Assembly: GCA_965178585.1 (NCBI GenBank)
Contig: OZ238267.1
Span: 2,976,001-3,040,000, forward strand
DNA: 64,000 bases
Reading direction: 5' to 3'
Source: Marifrigoribacter sp965178585
GTDB lineage: Bacteria; Bacteroidota; Bacteroidia; Flavobacteriales; Flavobacteriaceae
Made by a program: the position numbers and the translations under genes. Position 1 is the first letter of the stretch; every line of letters begins with the position of its first letter. A model generated the notes under the pieces. That model was given only the letters and a program-made list of their open reading frames with translations, made no database searches and was not told where the DNA came from. Of the stretch, positions 1 through 8,761 are shown one piece after another.

Positions 1-144
1 ATCAATAAAATTAACGCCTCTTTCTAAAGCATAATCCAATTGTGCATGTCCTTCTGCTTCGGTATTCTGTTCGCCCCAAGTCATAGAGCCAAGGCATATT
101 TTACTAACTTTAATATCGGTATTGGGTAGGTGGGTGTATTTCAT
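1..144 (-). CDS. Aldo/keto reductase, N-terminal part (cut by window edge)
   Basis: The reading frame runs off the left edge of the window; only the first 48 codons are present. They start MKYTHLPNTDIKVSKICLG and continue with SMTWGEQNTEAEGHAQLDYA and ERGVNFID. This is the opening of the aldo/keto reductase TIM barrel (first strand, then the helix leading to the N-F-I-D segment that carries the conserved active-site Asp). Tas-like family members share this LGTGLKVSKICLGTMTWG-type start. The family reduces carbonyls with NADPH in the cytoplasm; the substrate cannot be told. It lies 20 bp downstream of the OmpA-type gene on the same strand and may be the last gene of that transcription unit. 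Confidence 0.85.
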   Translation of the reverse strand, partial: MKYTHLPNTDIKVSKICLGSMTWGEQNTEAEGHAQLDYALERGVNFID

Positions 145-164
145 AGTTGGTTAAAAAAAAACGA

Positions 165-1118
165 TTAAAGTTCGTTTAATAATTTAGAAATCTCATCGAG
201 TTTTGGAGTCAAAATTACTTCAATCCTTCTGTTTTTTGATCTTCCATCAGAAGTGCTATTGGTTGCAATTGGAGAAAACTCTCCTCTTCCAGCAGCTGTC
301 AAATTTTCTTTTTCTATTTTATTGTTTTCGGTTAATATACCAACAATTGCGGTCGCTCTTTTGGTGGATAAATCCCAATTATTTGAAATGTTGCCATTTG
401 CTGAATAGGCTACATTATCGGTATGGCCTTCAATTAAAACTGCTATTTCAGGGTTTTCAGCTAATACGTTTCCTAATTGTACCACCGCTTCTCTTCCTCT
501 GGTATTTACAGCCCAACTTCCACTTTCAAAAAGCAATTTATTTTCCATAGATACATACACTTTCCCATCGCGTTGCTCTACGGTAAGTCCATTTCCTTCA
601 AAATTAGTAAGTGCTGCCGATATTGCATCTTTTAATGCGGTCATTTGCGCATCTTTTGCAGCAATAATTCCTTCCAATTCTGCAACTCTTTGAGAGCGTT
701 CTTCTAAATCTAATTGCAATTGTTCTAAACGAGCACTTTCTTTAGCCAAAGCTTTTTCTTTTTCTTCTAACTGGGTCAATAAATTTCTATTGAGTTCTAA
801 GTTTTCAGATAATTTAGAAGAACTATTTGCCTCCAATGCATCGTAGGAATCTTTTAATCGATCATAACTAGATTTTGAAGCAGCTAAATCCATTGCCAAT
901 CGACTTTTTTCAGCCTTCAGTTTCTCTACTTCATTTTGAAGACTTTTTACCGAGTAACTATTCCCATTATTTCCTTCTTCATTTAATTGAGAAAGCAAGG
1001 ATTTATTTTCTTCTTTTAAAAGATCGTATTTACTCTGTAAATCTTCATATATTTTTGATGAAACACAAGAAGTCATTATCGAAACTATTGCAATTCCGAA
1101 TACAATTTTTTTTATCAT
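165..1118 (-). CDS. OmpA-family lipoprotein with coiled-coil stalk
   Basis: The 317-residue protein has a lipoprotein signal with lipobox ending at Cys18 (IMTSC). A long heptad-like, Glu/Lys/Leu-rich region from about residue 25 to 165 suggests a coiled-coil stalk. The C-terminal third is an OmpA-like peptidoglycan-binding domain: a strand before IEGHTDN, then DLSTKRATAIV and GRSKNRRIEV, which hold the Asp and Arg residues that bind diaminopimelate in this family. It should be anchored in the outer membrane and hold peptidoglycan. The gene begins 7 bp after exodeoxyribonuclease III ends, so the two are probably co-transcribed. The exact role is not known. Confidence 0.88.
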   Translation of the reverse strand: MIKKIVFGIAIVSIMTSCVSSKIYEDLQSKYDLLKEENKSLLSQLNEEGNNGNSYSVKSLQNEVEKLKAEKSRLAMDLAASKSSYDRLKDSYDALEANSSSKLSENLELNRNLLTQLEEKEKALAKESARLEQLQLDLEERSQRVAELEGIIAAKDAQMTALKDAISAALTNFEGNGLTVEQRDGKVYVSMENKLLFESGSWAVNTRGREAVVQLGNVLAENPEIAVLIEGHTDNVAYSANGNISNNWDLSTKRATAIVGILTENNKIEKENLTAAGRGEFSPIATNSTSDGRSKNRRIEVILTPKLDEISKLLNEL

Positions 1119-1125
1119 ATTATTT

Positions 1126-1893
1126 TTAATTAAAATCTAATTCTACCATCAAAGGACAATGGTCACTATGTTTGGCTTCCGGTAATATAACGGCGCGTTT
1201 TATGTTTTCTTGTAAAGGTTGTGAAACCATATGGTAATCGATACGCCATCCTTTATTATTAGCTCTAGAATTAGCACGATAACTCCACCACGTATAATTG
1301 TGAGGTTCTTTATTTAGATGCCTGAAAGAATCTATAAATCCACTATCGATAAAGTTTCCAATCCACTCCCTTTCAACAGGTAAAAATCCAGAAGTGTTTT
1401 TATTGGCAACTGGATTATGAATATCGATAGCTTCATGACAAATATTATAATCGCCACAAATAACCAAATTGGGAATTTCTTTTTTTAATTGATTGACATA
1501 TTCTTGAAACTCTGCCATAAAATTAAGTTTAAAATCCAATCGAGCACTATTCGTTCCGCTTGGAAGGTATAAACTCATAATGGAAACCTCATCATAATCT
1601 ACTCGAAGGTTTCTGCCTTCAAAATCCATCGTTTCTATTCCCGTTCCATATTCAATATGATTGGGTTTTTCTTTACAGAAAATAGCAACACCACTATATC
1701 CTTTTTTTTGAGCGCTGTACCAATAATGATATGGGTAACCTGCTTTTTCAATTGCATCTACATCTACTTGTTCCTCTAAAGTTTTAATTTCTTGAAGGCA
1801 AATTACGTCTGGATCTGCTTGTTGCAACCAATCTGTAAATCCTTTTTTCATTGCGGCTCTAATACCATTTACATTATAAGATATAATCTTCAT
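1126..1893 (-). CDS. xth: Exodeoxyribonuclease III (AP endonuclease)
   Basis: A 255-residue member of the exonuclease III/APE1 family, which cuts DNA at abasic sites and degrades 3' ends in base-excision repair. The start MKIISYNVNGIRAA is the usual family start and fits the family length. An in-frame Met 13 codons upstream would only add a non-homologous hydrophobic stretch, so I use 1893. Catalytic motifs are visible: the metal-binding Glu in CLQEIK, the Asp/Asn pair in GDYNICH, and the Asp-His of SDHCPLM near the C-terminus. It is first in a likely operon with the OmpA lipoprotein. A near-consensus -7 element (TATTTTAG) lies about 30 nt upstream on the minus strand. Confidence 0.95.
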   Translation of the reverse strand: MKIISYNVNGIRAAMKKGFTDWLQQADPDVICLQEIKTLEEQVDVDAIEKAGYPYHYWYSAQKKGYSGVAIFCKEKPNHIEYGTGIETMDFEGRNLRVDYDEVSIMSLYLPSGTNSARLDFKLNFMAEFQEYVNQLKKEIPNLVICGDYNICHEAIDIHNPVANKNTSGFLPVEREWIGNFIDSGFIDSFRHLNKEPHNYTWWSYRANSRANNKGWRIDYHMVSQPLQENIKRAVILPEAKHSDHCPLMVELDFN

Positions 1894-2043
1894 AAGATGC
1901 TTTTTAAGAATAGGCACTAAAATAAATAACATTGTACCTTTACGCAGTATATTTAGGAAATTATTATCAATAAAATTTACAAAATAAATCGGCCAACTTT
2001 TAGTTGTATAATTACTATATTCCTTTCTTTACATAAGGCACTT

Positions 2044-5000
2044 ATGAAGTTATTTTTACTTTTATTTTTTGGTCTATTCATAAGTGTGAGTTTTGCACAG
2101 GATTTACCTACTAATTACCAAAGTAAAAAAGTTGCAATTAATGATACGTTACAAATTGATAGTGTAAGTATCAATCCCATGCGATTTCAAGTTCTTGACA
2201 AAAAAGGAATTGCCATAGACTCTAGTAATTATCAAGTTGATTTTGCAAAAAGTACTTTAATTCTTTCTGAAAAAATAACTCAAGAAAATGATTCGTTAAC
2301 AATCAAATACCTAAAATATCCAGACTACTTAACGAAAGATTATTTTGTATTAGACTCAAGTATTATCGTTCAGAATAGCAATAGTATTAACAAGCTATAT
2401 TCCCTTCAAGAGAGCACCAATAAAAACCAATTTAAACCTTTTGACGGTCTTAATACCTTAGGAAGCATTTCTCGTGGTGTGACTGTTGGTAACAACCAAA
2501 ATGCGGTTGTAAATTCTGAATTGAATCTTCAAATTACAGGAAAACTGAGTGATAAAGTGTCTATTCGAGCCTCCATTCAAGATGCCAATATTCCAAACCA
2601 AGATGCTGGATATTCTCAAAGCTTGGATGAATTTGATCAAATATTCATAGAATTATTTAGTGATAATTGGAATATACGAGCTGGAGATGTTGATCTAGTT
2701 AACAATCGAAGTTACTTTGGAAATTTCACAAAAAAAGTTCAGGGGATTTCTTTAGGAGGTACGATTAATCATAAATCGGGCGCTAAAACAGATGTTTATG
2801 GAGCTGGTGCATTGGTACGTGGTGTGTTTTCGAGTAGTCAATTTGTAGGACAAGAAGGGAATCAAGGCCCTTATAAACTCGTAGGACCAAATGGTGAATT
2901 ATATATTCTAATTGTATCTGGAAGTGAACGTGTTTATGTAAATGGACTGTTATTAGCAAGAGGAGAAGGAGAAGATTATGTAATTGATTACAATTCTGGA
3001 GAAGTAAAGTTTAATGCAACCTACCCGATTACTGCTAATATGAGAATAAAGGTTGAATATCAATATACCGACAGAAATTACACTCGATTTATTGGTTTTG
3101 GAGGTGGAAACTACACCAGTGAAAAACTGGATTTAGGAGCTTATATTTATTCTGAAAGTGATGCCAAAAACCAACCGCTTCAACAAAACTTAACTGAAGA
3201 ACAAGTAGCTATATTAAAAGATGCTGGAGATGACACTTCTCAAATGTTTGCCCCTTCAGCAGTTTTAGACACCTATTCTGAAAACAAAATATTATATAAG
3301 AAAGAAGTTATTTCTGGAATTGAAGCTTTTGTTTTTTCAAGCAATCCAGATGATGAACTTTATAATGTTCGCTTTACATTACTAGGAGAAGGATTAGGTA
3401 ACTATATTTTAAGTGACATTAGTACAATCAATAAAATCTTTGAATATGTCCCTCCCATTGATGGAATAAAGCAAGGTAGTTACGAACCCATTATACAACT
3501 TACGGCACCTACAAAAATTCAAATTGGCGGCATTAACGGCGCGTATCATCCAACCGAAAAAACAAATATTGGGTTTGAAATTTCAGGAAGTAAAAATGAT
3601 CTCAATTTGTTTTCAGATATTGACAATGAAGACAATAACGGTTTTGCAGGAAAATTAAATGTTAAGCAGACCTTATTACAAACTCCTGAAACTAGAAAAT
3701 TAGATGCTTTCGCTAATATCAACATGATTAATGAAGATTTTAGAACGATTGAGCGATTATATTCAATTGAATTTAGCAGAGATTGGAATCTGTCTAATCC
3801 TTTGGGTGATCAACGATATATTATCGCTGGCTTGGACTATTCAGATATTAAGTTTGGGAATGTTCGGTATGAATTTCAAAATTTAGATTATTCAGATAAT
3901 TTTTCAGGAATCCGTCAAGTACTAGGATTTAATTTACGTTTCGGAAAATTTAATTTTATTACCAACGGAAGCGCATTACAAAGTAAAGGATCAGAGCTTA
4001 ATTCTGATTTTTTCAGAATGCATAATGTAGCGACTTATTCCTTTAAAAAATCGTGGGTTGGAGGTAAATTGAGTATTGAGGACAATCAAGTTCGAGCAGT
4101 TTCTAATGACAGTTTAATTCCAACAAGCCAAAAATTTAACGCCTATGAAGTTTTTACTGGATTAGGAGATAGCACTAAAGTTTTTGCCGAAGTGGGATAT
4201 CGACATCGAGTAAATGATAGCATCCGAAATTCAGAATTAACAAAAGTATCAACTTCTAATGACGTTTATTTAAAATCAAGAATATTAAACAAACCAACTT
4301 CACAATTATCAGTCTTTGCAAATTATCGAATTTTAGCTGATGAAGATGAAAATGAAGAAGATGAGAAATCACTTAACTCTAGGTTATTATACAACCAATC
4401 TTTCTTAAATAATGGAATTCGTTTAAATACAGCCATAGAAACCAATAATGGAGTATTACCACAACAAGAATTCACCTATGTAAAAGTGGCTCCGGGTGAA
4501 GGGGTTTATACTTGGAATGATTATAATAATAATGGAATTCAAGATTTAGAAGAATTTGAAATAGCACAATTTCAAGATGAAGCCGAGTATATTAGAGTGT
4601 TATTACCCAATCAGATTTTTGTAAAAATTAGTCAGACTAAAGTTAGCCAGACCTTAACTTTAAATCCTCAGCAATGGTCAACTAGAAGTGACTTCAGAAA
4701 AGTAATTTCTCATTTTTACAATCAAACTTCTTTCTTAATTGACAAAAAAGTAAGAAGAGAAAACGATGTATTTATTATCAATCCATTTGAAGAATATGGT
4801 CTTAATGAATTATCATCGGTAAGTAATTTTAGAAACGCATTGTTTTTCAATAGAGGAAAACAAAAGTTTACTACCACCTATACGTATATTTCAACTACTA
4901 ATAGAAATTTCCTAACGGTTGGTTTAGCTGAAGTAAAATTAAAGAGTCATCAGCTTAATTTTAATCATAAAATTTGGACCAATTGGTTATTGAATTTAAA

Positions 5001-5460
5001 AGGAGCTTTAGGAGAGAATAAAAGTCTTACTGAAAATTTTGAAAGTAGAAATTACACGCTGGACACCTATGAAGTGAATCCTAAAATTTCTTATTTATTA
5101 AATTCACAAACACGCTTTGACGTTTTTTATCAATTTTTAAATAAAGAAAATCAGCTAAGTGAATTTGAGATATTAACTCAACAAAAAATTGGAGTTTCAT
5201 TTGCTTATTCCAATGCACAAAAGATTTCTTTAAACGGAGAGTTTAATTATATCAATAATGACTTTACGGGAAATGCTTATTCTCCTGTAGCTTATCAAAT
5301 GCTAGAAGGGTTACAACCTGGAGTAAATTTAACATGGCGTTTATTACTTCAAAAAAGAATTACTAAATTTTTAGATATCAACGTATCTTATTATGGTAGA
5401 AAGAGTGAATCTCTTAAAGCAGTTCATACAGGAAGTGTACAGTTGAGAGCTTATTTTTAA
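2044..5460 (+). CDS. Large outer-membrane-type protein, family not recognised
   Basis: An 1138-residue protein with a clear signal peptide (FISVSFAQ end, cleavage near residue 18). The first ~130 residues look like a globular surface domain. The next section has the motif GLNTLGSISRGVTVGNN, followed by alternating short hydrophobic strands and polar turns with many Asn, Tyr and Phe up to a C-terminal aromatic residue (LRAYF), as in outer-membrane beta-barrels. A segment around DYVIDYNSGEVKFN resembles surface motifs seen in large Bacteroidota envelope proteins such as SprA. The overall length and order differ from SprA, so I do not give that name. It is a single-gene unit divergent from xth, with a terminator right after it. 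I infer an outer-membrane location; function unknown. Confidence 0.75.
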   Translation: MKLFLLLFFGLFISVSFAQDLPTNYQSKKVAINDTLQIDSVSINPMRFQVLDKKGIAIDSSNYQVDFAKSTLILSEKITQENDSLTIKYLKYPDYLTKDYFVLDSSIIVQNSNSINKLYSLQESTNKNQFKPFDGLNTLGSISRGVTVGNNQNAVVNSELNLQITGKLSDKVSIRASIQDANIPNQDAGYSQSLDEFDQIFIELFSDNWNIRAGDVDLVNNRSYFGNFTKKVQGISLGGTINHKSGAKTDVYGAGALVRGVFSSSQFVGQEGNQGPYKLVGPNGELYILIVSGSERVYVNGLLLARGEGEDYVIDYNSGEVKFNATYPITANMRIKVEYQYTDRNYTRFIGFGGGNYTSEKLDLGAYIYSESDAKNQPLQQNLTEEQVAILKDAGDDTSQMFAPSAVLDTYSENKILYKKEVISGIEAFVFSSNPDDELYNVRFTLLGEGLGNYILSDISTINKIFEYVPPIDGIKQGSYEPIIQLTAPTKIQIGGINGAYHPTEKTNIGFEISGSKNDLNLFSDIDNEDNNGFAGKLNVKQTLLQTPETRKLDAFANINMINEDFRTIERLYSIEFSRDWNLSNPLGDQRYIIAGLDYSDIKFGNVRYEFQNLDYSDNFSGIRQVLGFNLRFGKFNFITNGSALQSKGSELNSDFFRMHNVATYSFKKSWVGGKLSIEDNQVRAVSNDSLIPTSQKFNAYEVFTGLGDSTKVFAEVGYRHRVNDSIRNSELTKVSTSNDVYLKSRILNKPTSQLSVFANYRILADEDENEEDEKSLNSRLLYNQSFLNNGIRLNTAIETNNGVLPQQEFTYVKVAPGEGVYTWNDYNNNGIQDLEEFEIAQFQDEAEYIRVLLPNQIFVKISQTKVSQTLTLNPQQWSTRSDFRKVISHFYNQTSFLIDKKVRRENDVFIINPFEEYGLNELSSVSNFRNALFFNRGKQKFTTTYTYISTTNRNFLTVGLAEVKLKSHQLNFNHKIWTNWLLNLKGALGENKSLTENFESRNYTLDTYEVNPKISYLLNSQTRFDVFYQFLNKENQLSEFEILTQQKIGVSFAYSNAQKISLNGEFNYINNDFTGNAYSPVAYQMLEGLQPGVNLTWRLLLQKRITKFLDINVSYYGRKSESLKAVHTGSVQLRAYF

Positions 5461-5472
5461 ATTTATTCCATA

Positions 5473-5503
5473 AAAAAAGAGCGGACCAAAGTCCACTCTT
5501 TTT
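5473..5503. terminator. Bidirectional intrinsic terminator
   Basis: A hairpin with arms AAAAAGAG-c-GGAC and GTCC-a-CTCTTTTT around a short loop, A-rich before and T-rich after. It lies between convergent genes (2044-5460 plus, 5525-8152 minus) and can stop transcription from both sides. Confidence 0.75.
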
Positions 5504-5524
5504 ATAAATTATTAAGCTAATTGA

Positions 5525-8152
5525 TTATTTAACGATAATCTTAGCAGTCTTATATGTTTTAGAAGAGTTATCTCCCATTTTTACAAAGTAAACACCTGTA
5601 TCAGCATAAGACATATCTAAGTGATACACGTAGCTATCTCCTTGTTTCTCTAAGTTATTATATGCTAGTGTTTGCCCTAGTACATTGTAAATAGCTATTG
5701 AAGCTACTCCATCAAACTCAGTAGTTAAAGTAATATCGTATTGGTTATTAGGTAATGAAATTACTGTAAATTCTGCTTCAGTAATCGTAGGATCTTCAAC
5801 ACCTAAAACTCCCATATTTGCAGAATAATCTTCTGTTTCACCATATTGTGTTTCTTCACATGCATCATCTGGTACTGGAGCTTCCCAGTTAGATTTCACA
5901 CGCATTCTGTGTTGTGAACCAGAAGGAACACTAGCAGGAATTGTTAAAGTTGCAGTTTCAGTATAAGTACCCGCAGCAGAACCTGGAGCAATTACAAAGT
6001 TAGGTACTACAGTTTCACTATTATCAAAAGTTCCGTCATCATTAAAATCTATCCAAACTCTTACATTCTGATCACCATAACCAGTAGTTACCGTAAAGTC
6101 ATAAGAATTTCCAGGTTCTAATGTTGCAACCATACTTGTAAAATCAGCATAACCTTCACACCCAGAATCATTATCTAAGTCAGAAACTGTTACATTAGTA
6201 AATCCATCTCCAAAAGAACAATCTGCTGATGGCTCACAATAAACTAGTCCATTATTTACAGTTTTTGAAGCTTCATCATTTGCTGGGTTTGTATCTCCAG
6301 CTAAGTTTGTTCTAGCTACAATAGTATGGTCTCCAGCTGCAGATAAATCTGCTGTTGTTCCGAACGTAAATGACTCCGTTGCACCAGCTACAAGAGTACC
6401 AGCATAATTGTCAACAACAGGAGCTCCTCCATCAACAATATACTGTACCTCTGGATTAACAAGGTCATTAATACCAAAGTTTTTAATATTTACAACAATA
6501 CTTTCAGTTGCTGTTAAAACACCTGAGTTAGGTTCTGAAATAGATGTAATCCCTATATCATCAACTGCAGTATTAGGTGTTAATTGAAATGCTCCAACAA
6601 CTCCTTTACGTCCACTATTAAAATATTCGTTGATAAACCAAAAAGTAGTATCATCTGCTGGGTCAATATCAATTTTACTATAATCTCCATAACGTGTACT
6701 AGGTATGTTTCCATTTCCTGCAGAAATTAATTCTTCAGAAACAGTCATTACACCACTTGCATCACCATCAAATCTACCAGTATAAAATGAACTTATTCTA
6801 TTATCATTTGGATTTGGAGTTGTTGGTCCAGCCATAGATGTATAACCCATTGCAATATTACCAGCTCCATCCATAATTAAACTACCATGCCAAGCATGTC
6901 TCCCGTCAGGTGCTGTATAAGTTCCTTCTTGATACACTGTCCATGGCATATTATCAGCATCTTGTCTTAATTCAAACCAACGAATTCCTGCTAATTCTCC
7001 ACTAGTTGCATCTGTATCAACTACAAAGTTAAATAATGCCGAATTGTAAGTTCCCATTTTTCTAAACTGAGCTTGGTTCATAATAGTTGCTTGTAAAGCA
7101 TCTACTGCTGGTCCATTACTTGGTTGCGTTAAGTTAGAAAAACTACCTCCATCAAAAACACCGATAAATGGTGTCGCAGGTAATTCAGTTGATGCAGAAA
7201 CAGTTGAATTTCCAGGAGTTGTCCAATCAACATCAATAGTCCATAGTTTAACATGATCTGTAGATACACCACCCCATGCATCATCTTGCATATAAACAAC
7301 AGGAGCTCCACCTGCAGCTGGCATATTAGCATCACTTACGTTAAAAACTTGTGGGCTATAAAATCCACTAGTTACCAATCCTGGTAAACTAAACACTTGA
7401 AAACTTGCAGCTGGGTCTCCAGCTATCATTTTATCTCTGTCTAATGCCCAAACTTTAGCTCCAGAAACGTTAGCAGTAACATAGTAACCATCACTCCATA
7501 CTGATAATTTGTTATAATCATTTACACTAGGAATTGTATAAACATTCCAAGATGCAGTTGTTGGGTCTGGTCCGTCTGATACGGCTACTTGGATTTGACC
7601 ATTACTTGACCATAAATAAGTTAATACCCAACGATTTGCCGCTTGATCATAAGATGCAGTAAGGTCACAACATCCTCCTCCAGAGAAAATATCGGTAACA
7701 GGTCTTGCTCCACCACCTACATCATTTCCTGCTTTATCAAAAATCTTAAAATTTGTATTGTAAACCACAAATACATGATTCGGACCGATAGCTGTTGCTG
7801 GATCGGTTGGTTGTGAATTAGATGTATAAGCATCAAAAACTAAAGATGGTGGCATTACTCGAACACTTTGCTCTGATTCATGCCTGTTTCTAACAAAATA
7901 ATCATCTTGAGATTGGCGATCTTTTCCTATAATTACAGTATTTCCTAAAGATCTTCTATCTCTTGCTTCTTGCGTAGTAAGAACCACTTCTGGCGCAGGA
8001 CCTCTTGACTCAATTGAAGGAGCCACATGGTCTAAGTAAAATGTACCTACTTCGGCAACACCTCCGGGTACATTTGGTGTTGTATCTTGAGCGCCTACAT
8101 TTAGTGTAAATACTGCAAACAACAACATTAAAAAATAATTTTTAAAATTCAT
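5525..8152 (-). CDS. T9SS-secreted protein with CARDB and GEVED domains
   Basis: An 875-residue secreted protein. The signal peptide starts MNFKNYFLMLL and ends near VGAQ; this start is supported because a consensus promoter overlaps the codons upstream of it. The N-terminal half (with AIGPNHVFVVYNTNFKIFD and several Trp-rich strands) looks like a beta-propeller. Residues ~530-640 fit a CARDB adhesion fold (TNLAGDTNPANDEA). Residues ~670-780 hold a GEVED domain (VRVWIDFNDDGTFD ... GETEDYS). The last ~80 residues are a T9SS type A sorting domain (SIAIYNVLGQTL ... GVYFVKMGD ... TAKIIVK). It should cross the outer membrane by T9SS and be released or attached at the surface. No enzymatic motif was recognised. 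Confidence 0.87.
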   Translation of the reverse strand: MNFKNYFLMLLFAVFTLNVGAQDTTPNVPGGVAEVGTFYLDHVAPSIESRGPAPEVVLTTQEARDRRSLGNTVIIGKDRQSQDDYFVRNRHESEQSVRVMPPSLVFDAYTSNSQPTDPATAIGPNHVFVVYNTNFKIFDKAGNDVGGGARPVTDIFSGGGCCDLTASYDQAANRWVLTYLWSSNGQIQVAVSDGPDPTTASWNVYTIPSVNDYNKLSVWSDGYYVTANVSGAKVWALDRDKMIAGDPAASFQVFSLPGLVTSGFYSPQVFNVSDANMPAAGGAPVVYMQDDAWGGVSTDHVKLWTIDVDWTTPGNSTVSASTELPATPFIGVFDGGSFSNLTQPSNGPAVDALQATIMNQAQFRKMGTYNSALFNFVVDTDATSGELAGIRWFELRQDADNMPWTVYQEGTYTAPDGRHAWHGSLIMDGAGNIAMGYTSMAGPTTPNPNDNRISSFYTGRFDGDASGVMTVSEELISAGNGNIPSTRYGDYSKIDIDPADDTTFWFINEYFNSGRKGVVGAFQLTPNTAVDDIGITSISEPNSGVLTATESIVVNIKNFGINDLVNPEVQYIVDGGAPVVDNYAGTLVAGATESFTFGTTADLSAAGDHTIVARTNLAGDTNPANDEASKTVNNGLVYCEPSADCSFGDGFTNVTVSDLDNDSGCEGYADFTSMVATLEPGNSYDFTVTTGYGDQNVRVWIDFNDDGTFDNSETVVPNFVIAPGSAAGTYTETATLTIPASVPSGSQHRMRVKSNWEAPVPDDACEETQYGETEDYSANMGVLGVEDPTITEAEFTVISLPNNQYDITLTTEFDGVASIAIYNVLGQTLAYNNLEKQGDSYVYHLDMSYADTGVYFVKMGDNSSKTYKTAKIIVK

Positions 8153-8191
8153 AAGTTTAAGTTTTAAGTTAACAATTTTTTTAAGTGTCTC

Positions 8192-8221
8192 CAAAAATAC
8201 TATCTATTCTTTAAAAAACAA
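8192..8221 (-). promoter_or_regulatory. Consensus Bacteroidota promoter of the T9SS protein gene
   Basis: Read on the minus strand, TTG at 8221-8219 is followed by exactly 19 nt and TATTTTTG at 8199-8192. This matches the TTG-N19-TAnnTTTG consensus known for Bacteroidota sigma-ABfr promoters. The element covers an in-frame upstream Met at 8194, so translation must start at 8152, leaving a leader of roughly 35 nt. Confidence 0.75.
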
Positions 8222-8310
8222 GAAATAACAAGAATAAAATACTTTGTATTTAACAAAAAGGGTATAATAATTGTAAATTTACATTTTAAACATTAAAATA
8301 TTGAACTAAT

Positions 8311-8682
8311 ATGAAAATTACAAGTCTATCATTATTGATTATTTTATCTATAATTTCCTGTAATACAACTAATAAAGTTACAGAAACAAAAAACAATACT
8401 GAACAACAAATGGATGCAAAAAAAATGATTGCTGATGGATATATAGCAGGTCAAATTTCAATTTCTACCGTAAAAGGAGATTGCCCTACTACTATTTTAA
8501 TTGAAGGGAAAAACGGACCTTATTATTATGATCCAATTAATCTAACTGAAGATTTTGATAAGGTTGGTGTATTTAATAAAGATGGAGAAAAGGTATGGAT
8601 TAAGTTTTCAGGATTAAGAATGATGAATCGTTGCGATAAAGCATCTCCAATAAATTTAACTGAAATTGTAAAAAACAATTAA
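8311..8682 (+). CDS. Small lipoprotein, unknown function
   Basis: A 123-residue protein with a lipoprotein signal; the lipobox Cys is near residue 17 (SIISC), followed by a Thr/Asn/Lys-rich linker. The mature part (about residues 40-120) contains two further Cys (KGDCPTT and MNRCDKA) that could form a disulfide in the periplasm, and alternating strands ending in SPINLTEIV. No family was recognised with certainty. It stands alone between a divergent T9SS gene and a strong terminator. Confidence 0.7.
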   Translation: MKITSLSLLIILSIISCNTTNKVTETKNNTEQQMDAKKMIADGYIAGQISISTVKGDCPTTILIEGKNGPYYYDPINLTEDFDKVGVFNKDGEKVWIKFSGLRMMNRCDKASPINLTEIVKNN

Positions 8683-8701
8683 TTAATTTTTTTATTGAAA
8701 T

Positions 8702-8739
8702 AAAAATGTCCTGTTAACATTTGTTAACAGGACATTTTT
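8702..8739. terminator. Strong bidirectional intrinsic terminator
   Basis: A perfect 17-bp stem, AAAAATGTCCTGTTAAC (8702-8718) and its complement (8723-8739), with a 4-nt loop, flanked by A and T runs. It separates the small lipoprotein gene (plus) from the convergent glycyl-tRNA synthetase gene (minus). Confidence 0.92.
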
Positions 8740-8761
8740 TGTCATTGAATTTTAAGTTTGG

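Noticed and set aside
203..550. A 115-codon plus-strand frame opposite the OmpA-type gene
   Set aside because: The translation is a low-complexity Phe/Leu/Gln mix, the antisense of a Lys/Glu-rich coding region; no start context or motif.
2044..5460. Identification as SprA (T9SS translocon)
   Set aside because: SprA is about twice as long and has different conserved blocks; only local strand texture is shared.
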